Source: Bacteroidota bacterium
GTDB taxonomy: Bacteria > Bacteroidota > Bacteroidia > JABEUT01
Direction: 5' to 3'
DNA length: 43,899 nt
Assembly (NCBI GenBank): GCA_013289475.1
Contig: JABCZW010000019.1
Span: 1-43,899, forward strand
Shown here: piece after piece, positions 8,759 to 17,487 of the stretch
Position numbering within the stretch: the first letter of the stretch is position 1
Layout of the letters: every line of letters begins with the position of its first letter
The notes under the pieces: generated by a model
Database searches by the model: none
What the model saw: only the letters and a program-made list of their open reading frames with translations
What the model was told of the DNA's origin: nothing
Made by a program: the position numbers and the translations under genes

Positions 8759-9298
8759 ATGAAAAAACTAACCACAATTTGCACCGGCCTTATTTTAGTC
8801 ATTGTAGCATTATCATTCACCACCGACTGGAAAACCGACCTGAACCAAATGCTAACTGACTTTAGTACTTGCAAGAGCCAGAGCAAGGGAGCAGAATGCA
8901 AAACATATGTTGCAAAAGCATTGAAGAAAATTTATGGCATAAGTGATTTTGATGCCGCTAACAAACCCGGAGGATTTATGGATATAAATGCAGTTGCCAA
9001 TTATATTAAAAAGGATAGTAAGTGGAAAGTATTGGGTGATGCATCGAGCCAGGATGTGTTGAAACAAGCGCAAGATGCCGCTAACAACAATAAAGCTGTT
9101 GTGGCCATGATGGTTAGTGATAATGGCGCCGACCATATTGCAATAATAGCTCCGGGCACACTTGTGGCATGCGGAAGTTTAAAATACCCAAACAGCATTA
9201 GCTTCTTTCTTAATAACCCTGATAAATCTTATATATCAAAGCCATTGGCTTATTCCTTCAAATCAATGGACGGCATTAAAGTTTACGCGAGGAATTAG
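8759..9298 (+). CDS. Small secreted protein with possible papain-like Cys/His pair
   Basis: I do not recognise a named family. The 179-residue protein has a signal peptide (MKKLTTICTGLILVIVALSF). The mature part shows a pattern that recalls the NlpC/P60-CHAP (papain-like) peptidase fold: Cys47 at the start of a helix (ECKTYVAKALKKIYG), then a segment with alternating Ala and a variable linker, then a strand KAVVAMMV followed by ADHIAIIAPG, where His126 would be the partner. Members of that fold cut peptidoglycan cross-links. This is a fold guess from the order of Cys, helix, strand and His; activity is inferred, not shown. It stands alone, 46 bases after the transketolase C-subunit, on the same strand. 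Confidence 0.55.
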   Translation: MKKLTTICTGLILVIVALSFTTDWKTDLNQMLTDFSTCKSQSKGAECKTYVAKALKKIYGISDFDAANKPGGFMDINAVANYIKKDSKWKVLGDASSQDVLKQAQDAANNNKAVVAMMVSDNGADHIAIIAPGTLVACGSLKYPNSISFFLNNPDKSYISKPLAYSFKSMDGIKVYARN

Positions 9299-9335
9299 AC
9301 CCTGCCTTTTGAGCTAATATTAAATGTATGTTAAG

Positions 9336-9370
9336 TTTGGTGGCCTCACCCAACCTTATTATTATTTTTG
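9336..9370 (+). promoter_or_regulatory. Bacteroidetes promoter (TTTG ... TATTTTTG)
   Basis: A -33 TTTG (9336-9339), a 23-base spacer and an exact -7 box TATTTTTG (9363-9370). Transcription would start about 9377, giving a leader of about 35 bases before the ATG at 9412. Confidence 0.5.
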
Positions 9371-9411
9371 CTGTCTAGCTTAATAGTCAATCATCTTTAC
9401 CCTGGTGTATT

Positions 9412-10335
9412 ATGAAAATTAAATCATTACTTATTTTGTTTGCCGCCGTAACCTGTGGTATAGTGTTCAGCAGCTATAGAGAAGGTGCAGCCACTTATGG
9501 CAGTTGGCAATGCACTGGTTCAGAAACTGACCAGAGCAACCCGAATGGCTGCAAAGGAGGTGGATGCCATGCAGGTTCAGCAACACCAGGTATAGCAATA
9601 ACTTTAGAATTAGATTCTGCAGGAATATCTACCACACATTATGTGGGAGGGGGAACCTATACTGTAAAAATCACAGGAACAAATAATACAACAAGCAGTC
9701 TTCCTAAATTTGGTTTGCAAATAAGCTGCATAAAAGATTCTATTGCACAAGCTGCCCCAACTAATGAAGGGACCTGGAAAGCTCCATTCCCTACCAGCAC
9801 ACAATACTCACCGCCAGCTACGTATTACCTCGCAGGTGTTGTAGAACAGATCACACCACTTACTCCAACTTCAGGAAGTGGCGCTAAAGGCACCATTTAC
9901 AGCGAAACATTTAACTGGACCGCTCCCGCAGCAGGAACAGGAACTATCTCTTTCTGGGGTGTTATAAACGCAGTAAACAATAACGGCACTAATGATGCAG
10001 GAGATCTATGGAACTCCACCAAAATTACTGTACACGAATTGGGTGCCACAGGAATTGCTTCTTTAGAAGAAAATACATTGGGTATAAGTATTTTTCCCAA
10101 TCCTGCAACAACACAAGCTACGCTTAATTACATATTAAAAGAAAATACTGATGTCCATGCTGACTTGTATGACATTTACGGCAACAAAATAACTGCGCTT
10201 TTTAGCGGAGAGCAAAACGCAGGAGAACATCAGCAAATGGTTAACCTATCTTCCCTAAGTCTGAAAAGCGGCATGTATTTAATTGTAATTGATGAAGACA
10301 GCAAAATCAGTTGCAAGAAACTGATAGTACAGTAA
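9412..10335 (+). CDS. Secreted choice-of-anchor-V-like protein with type IX sorting domain
   Basis: This 307-residue protein has a signal peptide, then a short Cys-rich stretch with GCKGGGCHAG (Cys47, Cys52, His53), then a domain of about 150 residues whose spacing (YVGGGTYTVKITGT.., FGLQISC, TIYSETFNWTAPAAGTGTISFWGVINAVNNNGTNDAGD) resembles the reelin-like or choice-of-anchor V family of Bacteroidetes. Relatives often carry a CxxCH heme motif at this point; here the spacing is C-x4-CH. The last ~80 residues (SIFPNPATTQATLNYIL.., YDIYGNKI, SGMYLIVI..KLIVQ) are a type A sorting domain for the type IX system. It is probably a surface or secreted protein; function unknown. An own promoter lies upstream. 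Confidence 0.8.
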   Translation: MKIKSLLILFAAVTCGIVFSSYREGAATYGSWQCTGSETDQSNPNGCKGGGCHAGSATPGIAITLELDSAGISTTHYVGGGTYTVKITGTNNTTSSLPKFGLQISCIKDSIAQAAPTNEGTWKAPFPTSTQYSPPATYYLAGVVEQITPLTPTSGSGAKGTIYSETFNWTAPAAGTGTISFWGVINAVNNNGTNDAGDLWNSTKITVHELGATGIASLEENTLGISIFPNPATTQATLNYILKENTDVHADLYDIYGNKITALFSGEQNAGEHQQMVNLSSLSLKSGMYLIVIDEDSKISCKKLIVQ

Positions 10336-10366
10336 GCATCTGCTAACTCTAATTAGGCCAATTCCT

Positions 10367-10374
10367 TATATTTG
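10367..10374 (+). promoter_or_regulatory. Bacteroidetes -7 box for coaD
   Basis: TATATTTG matches TAnnTTTG exactly, 29 bases before the coaD ATG. The same box probably drives the two downstream genes. No clear -33 element. Confidence 0.45.
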
Positions 10375-10403
10375 TAGGTACATAACCTGCTAAACCTATT
10401 ACA

Positions 10404-10865
10404 ATGGCTCGCATAGCTGTTTTTCCGGGTTCATTCGACCCAGTTACCAAAGGCCACGAATCAATTGTTTTAAGGGCATTGCCACTTTTCGATACTATTA
10501 TTGTTGCCATAGGCAATAACTCTACCAAGACATATATGTTTCCTTTAGAGAAAAGAAAAGAATGGCTTAAGCAAACCTTTGCTGCACATAAACAGGTTCA
10601 GGTAGAAGAGTATAGTGGCCTTACGGTAGATTTTTGCCGGAGCAAAGGAGCGAACTATATTTTAAGAGGCATACGGACTCCCGGCGATTATGAATTCGAG
10701 AGTAATATTGCCCAGATGAATAAAATGATGCAACACGATCTGGAAAGCATTTTTATGCTTACCCTGCCTGAGCATACTGCCATAAGTTCCACCATAGTAC
10801 GCGATATTTTAAAACATGGAGGCGATGCCAGGCAATTTATTCCTTCAGGTATAGTTTTAAAATAA
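10404..10865 (+). CDS. coaD: Phosphopantetheine adenylyltransferase
   Basis: The 153-residue protein has the standard length of CoaD, which joins ATP and 4'-phosphopantetheine to give dephospho-CoA, the fourth step of coenzyme A synthesis. Visible motifs are FPGSFDPVTKGHESIV, containing the T-x-G-H nucleotidyltransferase signature, YSGLTVDFCRSKGANYILRGIR with the substrate-binding arginines, and ISSTIVRDILKHGGD, the C-terminal ISSTxVR nucleotide loop. Cytosolic. The next gene starts four bases downstream, so the two are likely translated from one message. Confidence 0.97.
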   Translation: MARIAVFPGSFDPVTKGHESIVLRALPLFDTIIVAIGNNSTKTYMFPLEKRKEWLKQTFAAHKQVQVEEYSGLTVDFCRSKGANYILRGIRTPGDYEFESNIAQMNKMMQHDLESIFMLTLPEHTAISSTIVRDILKHGGDARQFIPSGIVLK

Positions 10866-10868
10866 TAT

Positions 10869-12269
10869 ATGCTGCGGTTAAGAACACATCTGGCTTTTTT
10901 CTTTAGTGTATTGTCGGTAGCAACATTTGCCCAACCGGTGGTAATTACCGGCACAGCAAATACCTATAAGGGCAAAACTATTACTGCTTATAGCTACCAA
11001 GACTTCATTACAAATACACCAGTTATGATTGCTTCAGACAAAATAAGCGACAGCGGGCATTTTACCATAACATTACCCAACATAAAAACAGATCAATACC
11101 TATACCTGAACATTGAAAATTTTAACGGTTCTATTTATGTTGCACCGGGCAAGTCGTACCAGGTTGTGTTCCCTCCACCCGATAGCCTACACTACCAAAA
11201 CCCATTTATAACGCATATTGTTGACCTTGGATTTGTAAATAACAAGGCCAATGATATTAACAGCATGGTGATTGACTTTAACGAGCAATGGGACCTGTTC
11301 TGGAAAAAATACTACACCTATTTTGTACGTAAAGAAGCCACTACTGTTCTAGACAGTTTCCGTATTACTATGCAGCAACGGTATAGCGATGTTAAAAATG
11401 AATATTTCTGGGGATACCTGAATTATACTATTGCTGAAATAGAGATAAACATATTGGTTGGGCAAAAAACACTGGCGAATAAATACTTGAAAAATAAGCC
11501 GGTGTTGTATCACAATTACGAGTATATGAAATTCTTTAATGATTACTTTAAAGATTACCTCGGCCAGTTTGCGCTGGAGCGTTCAAACCACGACGATGAT
11601 GTGAACCGTTTTATAAAAGGCAATGATTATCCCAACCTGTTGGAGGTAATGAAAATAAACCCCATTTTACGAAGCAATGACTCACTTTGCGAACTGGTTT
11701 TACTTAAAGGATTATATGAGCTTTATTATAGTGGAGACTACGATAAGGACATTATAAAAGCCATGCTGAAAAACATATCTGTTCTTAGTAAAATTGATGA
11801 AGATAAATTAATTGCAAAAAACATTCTCAATTCATTTACCGAAATAACAGGTGGCAACGAAGCACCAGAGTTTACCTTGAAAGATATGCAAGGCGACCAA
11901 ACCAGCCTTATTGATTTCAGGGGTAAGTACTTATACCTATGCTTCTTTAAAAGCTCGGTAAGCGAGTGTATGAGTGAGTTGGATGTAATGTCAGCCTTAC
12001 GGAGACAATACGGTAAAAAAATAAACTTTGTATGCATATCGGAAGATGATACCTATGCTGACCTGCAAAAATTCCTTGACCAGAATAAAATTTACAACTG
12101 GCCGTTTTTATTTGATGAGGGGCATAAAGTACTTAAACAGTATGATGTTAAAACATTGCCCGAGTTTTTCCTGATTAACTCCAAAGGGCATTTTTTAAAA
12201 TCGCCTGCCGATCCACCCAGTCACGGCATACAGCAAACATTCGATGTAATAGTATCTCATAAAAAATAA
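10869..12269 (+). CDS. TlpA-like thioredoxin-fold envelope protein lacking the first active-site Cys
   Basis: This 466-residue protein has a signal peptide (MLRLRTHLAFFFSVLSVATFAQ), an N-terminal beta-rich region of the DUF4369 type (PVVITGTANTYKGKTI...APGKSYQVVF), a long middle helical region, and a C-terminal thioredoxin-like domain from about residue 328 (GNEAPEFTLKDMQGD). The domain keeps the partner cis-proline region (LPEFFLINSKG). At the place of the CxxC active site the sequence reads CFFKSSVSECMSEL: only the second Cys (367) is present and the first is replaced by Val. The protein is therefore unlikely to act as a normal dithiol reductase; a one-cysteine peroxiredoxin-like or non-redox role is possible. 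It sits between coaD and the DPP-IV gene in a tight row. Confidence 0.78.
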   Translation: MLRLRTHLAFFFSVLSVATFAQPVVITGTANTYKGKTITAYSYQDFITNTPVMIASDKISDSGHFTITLPNIKTDQYLYLNIENFNGSIYVAPGKSYQVVFPPPDSLHYQNPFITHIVDLGFVNNKANDINSMVIDFNEQWDLFWKKYYTYFVRKEATTVLDSFRITMQQRYSDVKNEYFWGYLNYTIAEIEINILVGQKTLANKYLKNKPVLYHNYEYMKFFNDYFKDYLGQFALERSNHDDDVNRFIKGNDYPNLLEVMKINPILRSNDSLCELVLLKGLYELYYSGDYDKDIIKAMLKNISVLSKIDEDKLIAKNILNSFTEITGGNEAPEFTLKDMQGDQTSLIDFRGKYLYLCFFKSSVSECMSELDVMSALRRQYGKKINFVCISEDDTYADLQKFLDQNKIYNWPFLFDEGHKVLKQYDVKTLPEFFLINSKGHFLKSPADPPSHGIQQTFDVIVSHKK

Positions 12270-12280
12270 TTATTTAATCT

Positions 12281-14461
12281 ATGAAAAAAGTTTCCTTATT
12301 AGTTATGGCACTGGCAATTACCGCTGGTGTAAATGCACAAAAAAGAAATATTACACTTGATGATATCTGGCAGCAATATAAGTTTGCAGCTAAAGGTATT
12401 GATGAATTGCAATCTACTGCAGATGGTGACCATTATACAGCTCTTGTTGAGACATATAATTCCCAGGACATTATAAAATATAGTTATGCTACCGGCAAAC
12501 CTACCGATACATTGCTGACTACAGCACAAATAGTAAAAGCAAATAATAATGTCGGCTTTGTCGTTCAAACTTATGAGCTTGGCCCAAAGGAAAACACCAT
12601 CCTGCTGGGTACAGCCGGAGAGCGAATATACAGGCACTCTACAATTTATAAATACTCCATTTGGGATAAAAAGAAGGGCACTATAACACCTTTAATAGAT
12701 GGTGAAAAAGAAGTTTATGCCACTATTTCGCCAGATGGAAATATGGCTGCTTTTATATATAAAAGCAATTTGTACGTAAAGAATTTAACAGACAATAAGG
12801 TAACACAAGTAACACACGATGGCAGTAATGAAATATTTAATGGTATAAGTGACTGGGTGTATGAAGAAGAATATGCGCTTACCCGTTCTTACTTTTGGTC
12901 ACCCGACAGCAAATCTATTGCCTATTATCGTTTCGATGATAGCAAGGTAACCACATTCTCAATGAATGAATATCATGATTCGCTTTACCCAAGTGTTTAC
13001 AGCTTTAAATACCCTAAGGCGGGTACAACCAACCCGACAGTTACTGTGCACGTTTACCAGGTAGCAGGCGGAAAAGTGATTGACATTAAAGCGCCGGGCC
13101 ACTATGAATACACTCCGCGTGTAACCTGGACAAAAGATCCTGCAGTACTTTCTGTTCAGTATATGGATCGCCACCAGGATTCACTGGTTCTTACTCTTGC
13201 TAATATTAGTAATGGCATTGCAAAACCTATCTTAACAGAAGGAAGTAAAACCTACATCGACATTAATGATGCCCTTACTTTTATCAATAACAACAAAGAG
13301 TTTATATGGATGGACGACAACGATGGTTATGAACATTTATATCGTTACTCCATTGATGGCAAACAAATAAACCAGATAACGACTGGTAAATGGGATGTTA
13401 TAGATATAAAAGGCATTGACGAAAAAACAGAGACCCTGTTTTATATTTCTTCTGAAACATCACCTATTGACAGGGACCTTTATTCAATCAACTGGCAAGG
13501 AAAGAACAAGAAAAAACTTTCCAATAAAACAGGCTTTAACGATGCCGACTTTAGTACGACATTCCACTACTATATTAATACATTTTCAACTGCCAATACC
13601 CCCGGCATTACTACGCTTAACAGCAGCGATGGCAAGGAGATACGTATATTGGAAGACAACAAAGAACTACAAGATACACTCAAGCATTATAACCTGAGTC
13701 CGCAAACTTTCTTCACATTTACCACCAGCCAGGGCAATAACCTTAACGGTTACGTAATTAAGCCACCTGACTTTGATTCCACAAAAAAATACCCGGTGCT
13801 AATGTATGTTTATGGTGGCCCGGGCAGTAACACTGTAAACAATGAATGGAATGCTTTTGATGGCATGTGGTTCCAGATGCTGGCAGAGAAAGGATATATA
13901 ATAGTATCTATTGATAACAGGGGGACATTGGCAAGAGGTTCAGATTTTAAAAAATGTACATACCTGCATCTTGGTAAGTATGAAGTAGAAGACCAGATTG
14001 AAGGAGCAAAATACATGGCGCTTAAACCTTATGTTGACAATACACGTATTGGCATCTGGGGCTGGAGCTATGGCGGTTACATGTCGGCAATGTGCATAGC
14101 CAAGGGTGCAAAGTATTTTAAAGCAGCTATATCAGTTGCACCGGTTATCGACTGGAGCTTCTATGACAGCATTTATACAGAAAGATACATGCGTACCCCT
14201 GCTGAGAATAGAGACGGGTATAGGGATGGATCACCGATAAACTTTGCTGATGAGGTAAAAGGCCATTATATGCTTATACATGGCACAGGAGATGATAATG
14301 TGCATTTCCAGAACAGCGTAGAATGGATACATGCTTTACAAAAAGCTAATGTGCCATTTTCGCTTATGATATTTCCTGACAAAAACCATAGTATAGCAGG
14401 TGGCAATACACGTTACTACCTTTTCAACCAGTTGACCAATTTTATTTCAACTAACTTGTAA
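12281..14461 (+). CDS. Dipeptidyl peptidase IV (S9B family)
   Basis: The 726-residue protein has a signal peptide (MKKVSLLVMALAITAGVNAQ) and two domains. Residues ~30-480 form the beta-propeller, with the DWVYEEEY motif (about residue 190) whose acidic pair binds the free amino end of the substrate. The C-terminal alpha/beta-hydrolase domain carries the triad Ser596 in GWSYGGY, Asp671 in GTGDDNVH and His703 in DKNHSI. The enzyme removes dipeptides, usually X-Pro, from peptide N-termini; in Bacteroidetes it is periplasmic and assists growth on protein. Length is normal. It starts 11 bases after the thioredoxin-like gene, so it belongs to the coaD unit, and ends 11 bases from the convergent permease gene. 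Confidence 0.94.
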   Translation: MKKVSLLVMALAITAGVNAQKRNITLDDIWQQYKFAAKGIDELQSTADGDHYTALVETYNSQDIIKYSYATGKPTDTLLTTAQIVKANNNVGFVVQTYELGPKENTILLGTAGERIYRHSTIYKYSIWDKKKGTITPLIDGEKEVYATISPDGNMAAFIYKSNLYVKNLTDNKVTQVTHDGSNEIFNGISDWVYEEEYALTRSYFWSPDSKSIAYYRFDDSKVTTFSMNEYHDSLYPSVYSFKYPKAGTTNPTVTVHVYQVAGGKVIDIKAPGHYEYTPRVTWTKDPAVLSVQYMDRHQDSLVLTLANISNGIAKPILTEGSKTYIDINDALTFINNNKEFIWMDDNDGYEHLYRYSIDGKQINQITTGKWDVIDIKGIDEKTETLFYISSETSPIDRDLYSINWQGKNKKKLSNKTGFNDADFSTTFHYYINTFSTANTPGITTLNSSDGKEIRILEDNKELQDTLKHYNLSPQTFFTFTTSQGNNLNGYVIKPPDFDSTKKYPVLMYVYGGPGSNTVNNEWNAFDGMWFQMLAEKGYIIVSIDNRGTLARGSDFKKCTYLHLGKYEVEDQIEGAKYMALKPYVDNTRIGIWGWSYGGYMSAMCIAKGAKYFKAAISVAPVIDWSFYDSIYTERYMRTPAENRDGYRDGSPINFADEVKGHYMLIHGTGDDNVHFQNSVEWIHALQKANVPFSLMIFPDKNHSIAGGNTRYYLFNQLTNFISTNL

Positions 14462-14472
14462 GAAGAGAGACA

Positions 14473-15729
14473 CTAACTATACCTGAGTGTACGAACCGGG
14501 GTAATACGCGAAACAATAAAGGAAGGCAGAATAAGCATTAGCATACATGTGAAGAACGTGCCAATATTGAGCAGCAGAACGTAGAACCAGTTAAAGTAAA
14601 TAGGCACATAGGGCATATAGTAAGTTGATTGGTCAAGGGGAATGAGTTTATAGTGTTCCTGTATAAGGCAGAAAGAAATGCCAATTATATTTCCGATAAG
14701 CATCCCCCAGAAGATCAGGTAAGCGCCGTCAATTAAAAATATCTGCCTTATGTTTCGGTTTCTTGAGCCAAGCGCTTTCAAAAGGCCAATCATGCTGGTG
14801 TTTTCTAAAATAAGTACTATGAGAGCAGAAACCATAGCAATGGCAGAGACAATGGCCATGAGTATAATGATAATATACGCGTTGGTATTTTGCAATTTGA
14901 GCCAGGAAAACATAGGTTCATTTATCTCGTGAATACTTTGTGCATTGAGATTGACACCAATCATTCCCTTTATTTTATCAGTAAGTGAATCTACTTTATC
15001 GAAATCATCCACCTGCACTTCAAATCCGCCAATCTGTTTTGGTTTCCAGAAATTCAGGCTTTGTATCTGCGCAATATCAGTAAATACAAATTGCCCGTCA
15101 AAATCTTCAAGCCCGGTCTCATAAATTCCCTTTACATGAAATGTTTTAACACGCTGTTCGTAATTGAAATGCCCGCTATCGGCACCTTTTGTTTTAGTAA
15201 TAAAGAATATAAGCAATTTACTGCCGATGTCCATATCCAAAGCATTTGCAACAGACTTGGATATAATAATATCGGTCGATGGCGTTGAGTCATTAAGGCT
15301 CAACACATCACCTTTTACGAGGTTCTTTTTTATAAAGGTCCAGTCATAATCTTTACTAACGCCTTTAAGTATAACGCCCTCATTCTCGGTTTTAGTTTTT
15401 ATAATACCATTTTTAGTAGCATATACCTGTATGTGCTTCACCCCTGAAATCTTTCCTATATCATCTGAAAATGCGTGTTCAATTTCTATGGGTGAAGGTT
15501 CGAAGGAGTTATTGTTATCCAAATTATTAATTTGTATATCACCGTTAAAGCCTTCCACCTTATCCCGAATAGATAGCTGAAAACCATTAACAATAGATAT
15601 GGTGAGTATCATTACCGTAAGCCCTATGGCAACACCGGCAATTGCGATACGTGCAGTAGGGCGCGAAACTTTCTTCTGTCCTCTTCTGCCCCTGATTATT
15701 CGCCTCGCGATAAAGAATTCTGTATTCAA
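14473..15729 (-). CDS. ABC transporter permease of the LolC/LolE-FtsX type
   Basis: This 418-residue membrane protein has the layout of LolC/LolE: one transmembrane segment near residues 25-48 (IAIAGVAIGLTVMILTISIVNGF), a periplasmic domain of about 220 residues (MacB-PCD-like), then three segments near 285-310, 330-352 and 375-400. In bacteria this family extracts lipoproteins from the inner membrane for transport to the outer membrane, with a LolD ATPase that is not in the window. The motif ENTSMIGLLKALGSRNRNIRQIF is the cytoplasmic loop typical of the family. It is the last gene of the miaB-sigma54-lptE operon, 10 bases after lptE. Confidence 0.88.
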   Translation of the reverse strand: MNTEFFIARRIIRGRRGQKKVSRPTARIAIAGVAIGLTVMILTISIVNGFQLSIRDKVEGFNGDIQINNLDNNNSFEPSPIEIEHAFSDDIGKISGVKHIQVYATKNGIIKTKTENEGVILKGVSKDYDWTFIKKNLVKGDVLSLNDSTPSTDIIISKSVANALDMDIGSKLLIFFITKTKGADSGHFNYEQRVKTFHVKGIYETGLEDFDGQFVFTDIAQIQSLNFWKPKQIGGFEVQVDDFDKVDSLTDKIKGMIGVNLNAQSIHEINEPMFSWLKLQNTNAYIIIILMAIVSAIAMVSALIVLILENTSMIGLLKALGSRNRNIRQIFLIDGAYLIFWGMLIGNIIGISFCLIQEHYKLIPLDQSTYYMPYVPIYFNWFYVLLLNIGTFFTCMLMLILPSFIVSRITPVRTLRYS

Positions 15730-15739
15730 AGCTTTCTAT

Positions 15740-16240
15740 TTACCAGTTATTGAAAGCTTTGTCAAACACATCCTGAACAAGTTGCTTGTTTATTTGTGTT
15801 ATCAAATCACCCTGAACTGCTGAAAGGCTCTGGCTACTCGAGTAGTCGGCATAACGGGAAAAAGCCCCGGTAAAATTCTTTTTTGAATCATTCTTATCGG
15901 TGAATGTAACATCAATGGTAATAGTTAACCGGGTAAGAGATGATTGCCCTGAAGAACCAGATGCCACTGCAACAGGCTGCGTGGTAAATCCTGTAATTGA
16001 ACCGGCAAAATCAAGGTCTCCATTCGTTACTAGTTTTAAATGGCTTTGCGAAGTAACATAATCACGCAGAGCATCTGTAAAGGTTTGGCTCATGGTGGGG
16101 CCTGCTAGCGGAGCCTGGTTTTGAAAATATTGAACGGATATTGATTTAGCGTCGGGTGGAATAGAAGCACCGGAAAAAGAAAAACCTACACCACAACTTG
16201 TAAGCAACCCAATAAACAATAAACTCAAAAGCTTTTTCAT
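15740..16240 (-). CDS. lptE: LptE-like lipopolysaccharide assembly lipoprotein
   Basis: A 166-residue lipoprotein with lipobox LLTSC (Cys16). The mature domain opens GVGFSFSGASIPPDAKSISVQYFQNQAPLAGPTMSQTFTDALRDYV, the common start of the Bacteroidetes LptE family (rough match to 'sv..f.N.a.lv.p.ls..ft.aL.d.f'). LptE plugs LptD in the outer membrane and helps place lipopolysaccharide on the surface. Gene order miaB-sigma54 regulator-lptE is common in Bacteroidetes, which supports the call. It starts five bases after the sigma54 gene stop. Confidence 0.85.
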   Translation of the reverse strand: MKKLLSLLFIGLLTSCGVGFSFSGASIPPDAKSISVQYFQNQAPLAGPTMSQTFTDALRDYVTSQSHLKLVTNGDLDFAGSITGFTTQPVAVASGSSGQSSLTRLTITIDVTFTDKNDSKKNFTGAFSRYADYSSSQSLSAVQGDLITQINKQLVQDVFDKAFNNW

Positions 16241-16245
16241 CTGCT

Positions 16246-17478
16246 TTATTCGAGATTATAATCTTTTATCTTCCTGTACATGGTACGCTCAGATATGCCA
16301 AGTTCTTTAGAGGCTGCTCTTCGATTACCCTGATGTTTTTCGAGTGCCTTTAATATATATTGCTTCTCTCTTTCTTCTAACGATAATGCTTCCTCAACAT
16401 CGATACCGATATTGGGGTTAATGGTTCTGGCAGTGTTGTTTACCGGGTGTATCTGTATCTGGCCATCTTCTGATTTATCAATATCCTGGTGCAGTTTATG
16501 TATTATCTGAGGAGTACTTGGCATTTTCCTTGACAAGTTCTGCCCTTCATTTTCTAAAAGGCTAAGTACTGTCCTTTTCAAGTCAACCATATCCTTTCTC
16601 ATTTCAAAAAGGACCTTATACAATAGCTCTCTTTCAGTAAACTCATTATTATCGGCGCTTTGTTCAGGCCTGAAAAGGGCAGGAACAGAAACAGAAGTGC
16701 CATCGGGTAAATACGGGCGGAGAATATTCGCATTTATCTCCCTGTTCTTTTCTATAACCGATATTTGTTCCGTTACATTTTTAAGTTGACGAACATTGCC
16801 CTTCCAATAGTAGTTAAGGAGTAAATCTTCACCATCATGGGTAAGTTTTATCGGAGGCATTTTATATTTATCGGCAAAATCGGTAGCAAACTTGCGAAAC
16901 AATAGCGGAATATCTTCTTTACGCTCGCGCAATGGTGGTATATGCAGGGGAACTGTGTTCAAACGATAATACAAATCTTCCCTAAAGCGGCCCTTTTCAA
17001 TAAGCTGGAGCATGTTTATGTTAGTAGCAGCAACAATACGGACATTGGTTTTCATCACTTTAGATGAACCAACCCTAATAAACTCACCTGTTTCCAATAC
17101 ACGCAATAATCTAACCTGGGTGGTTAAAGGTAATTCCGCCACTTCATCAAGGAATATTGTTCCGCCGTTAGCCACTTCAAAATATCCTTTACGGGCATCA
17201 TGTGCACCGGTAAACGAGCCCTTTTCATGGCCAAATAATTCTGAGTCAATAGTTCCTTCGGGTATAGCACCACAATTGACCGCTATGTATTGGTTATGTT
17301 TGCGCGGGCTTAGTTGATGTATTATCTGAGGAAAGACTTCTTTACCTGTACCGCTTTCACCTGTAATTAAAACTGAAAGATCAGTAGCTGCAACCTGACG
17401 GGCAATATCAATGGCTCTGTCTAAAGAAACAGCATTACCAATTATTCTGAACCTGTTTTTTATTTCCTGAACGGTCAT
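16246..17478 (-). CDS. Sigma54-dependent transcriptional activator without a receiver domain
   Basis: The 410-residue protein begins directly with the AAA+ domain; no receiver or PAS domain precedes it. It has Walker A GESGTGKE, the GSFTGA loop that contacts sigma54, FLDEVAELPL as Walker B, a VRIVAATN sensor region and REDLYYRLNTVPLHIPPLRER. The C-terminus carries a Fis-type helix-turn-helix (NRRAASKELGISERTMYRKI), so it binds DNA enhancers and activates RpoN promoters. Without an attached sensor its activity must be set by another protein, by abundance or by constitutive oligomerisation. It lies nine bases after miaB and five before lptE, so it may regulate envelope genes. Cytosolic. Confidence 0.93.
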   Translation of the reverse strand: MTVQEIKNRFRIIGNAVSLDRAIDIARQVAATDLSVLITGESGTGKEVFPQIIHQLSPRKHNQYIAVNCGAIPEGTIDSELFGHEKGSFTGAHDARKGYFEVANGGTIFLDEVAELPLTTQVRLLRVLETGEFIRVGSSKVMKTNVRIVAATNINMLQLIEKGRFREDLYYRLNTVPLHIPPLRERKEDIPLLFRKFATDFADKYKMPPIKLTHDGEDLLLNYYWKGNVRQLKNVTEQISVIEKNREINANILRPYLPDGTSVSVPALFRPEQSADNNEFTERELLYKVLFEMRKDMVDLKRTVLSLLENEGQNLSRKMPSTPQIIHKLHQDIDKSEDGQIQIHPVNNTARTINPNIGIDVEEALSLEEREKQYILKALEKHQGNRRAASKELGISERTMYRKIKDYNLE

Positions 17479-17487
17479 ATTATATTA

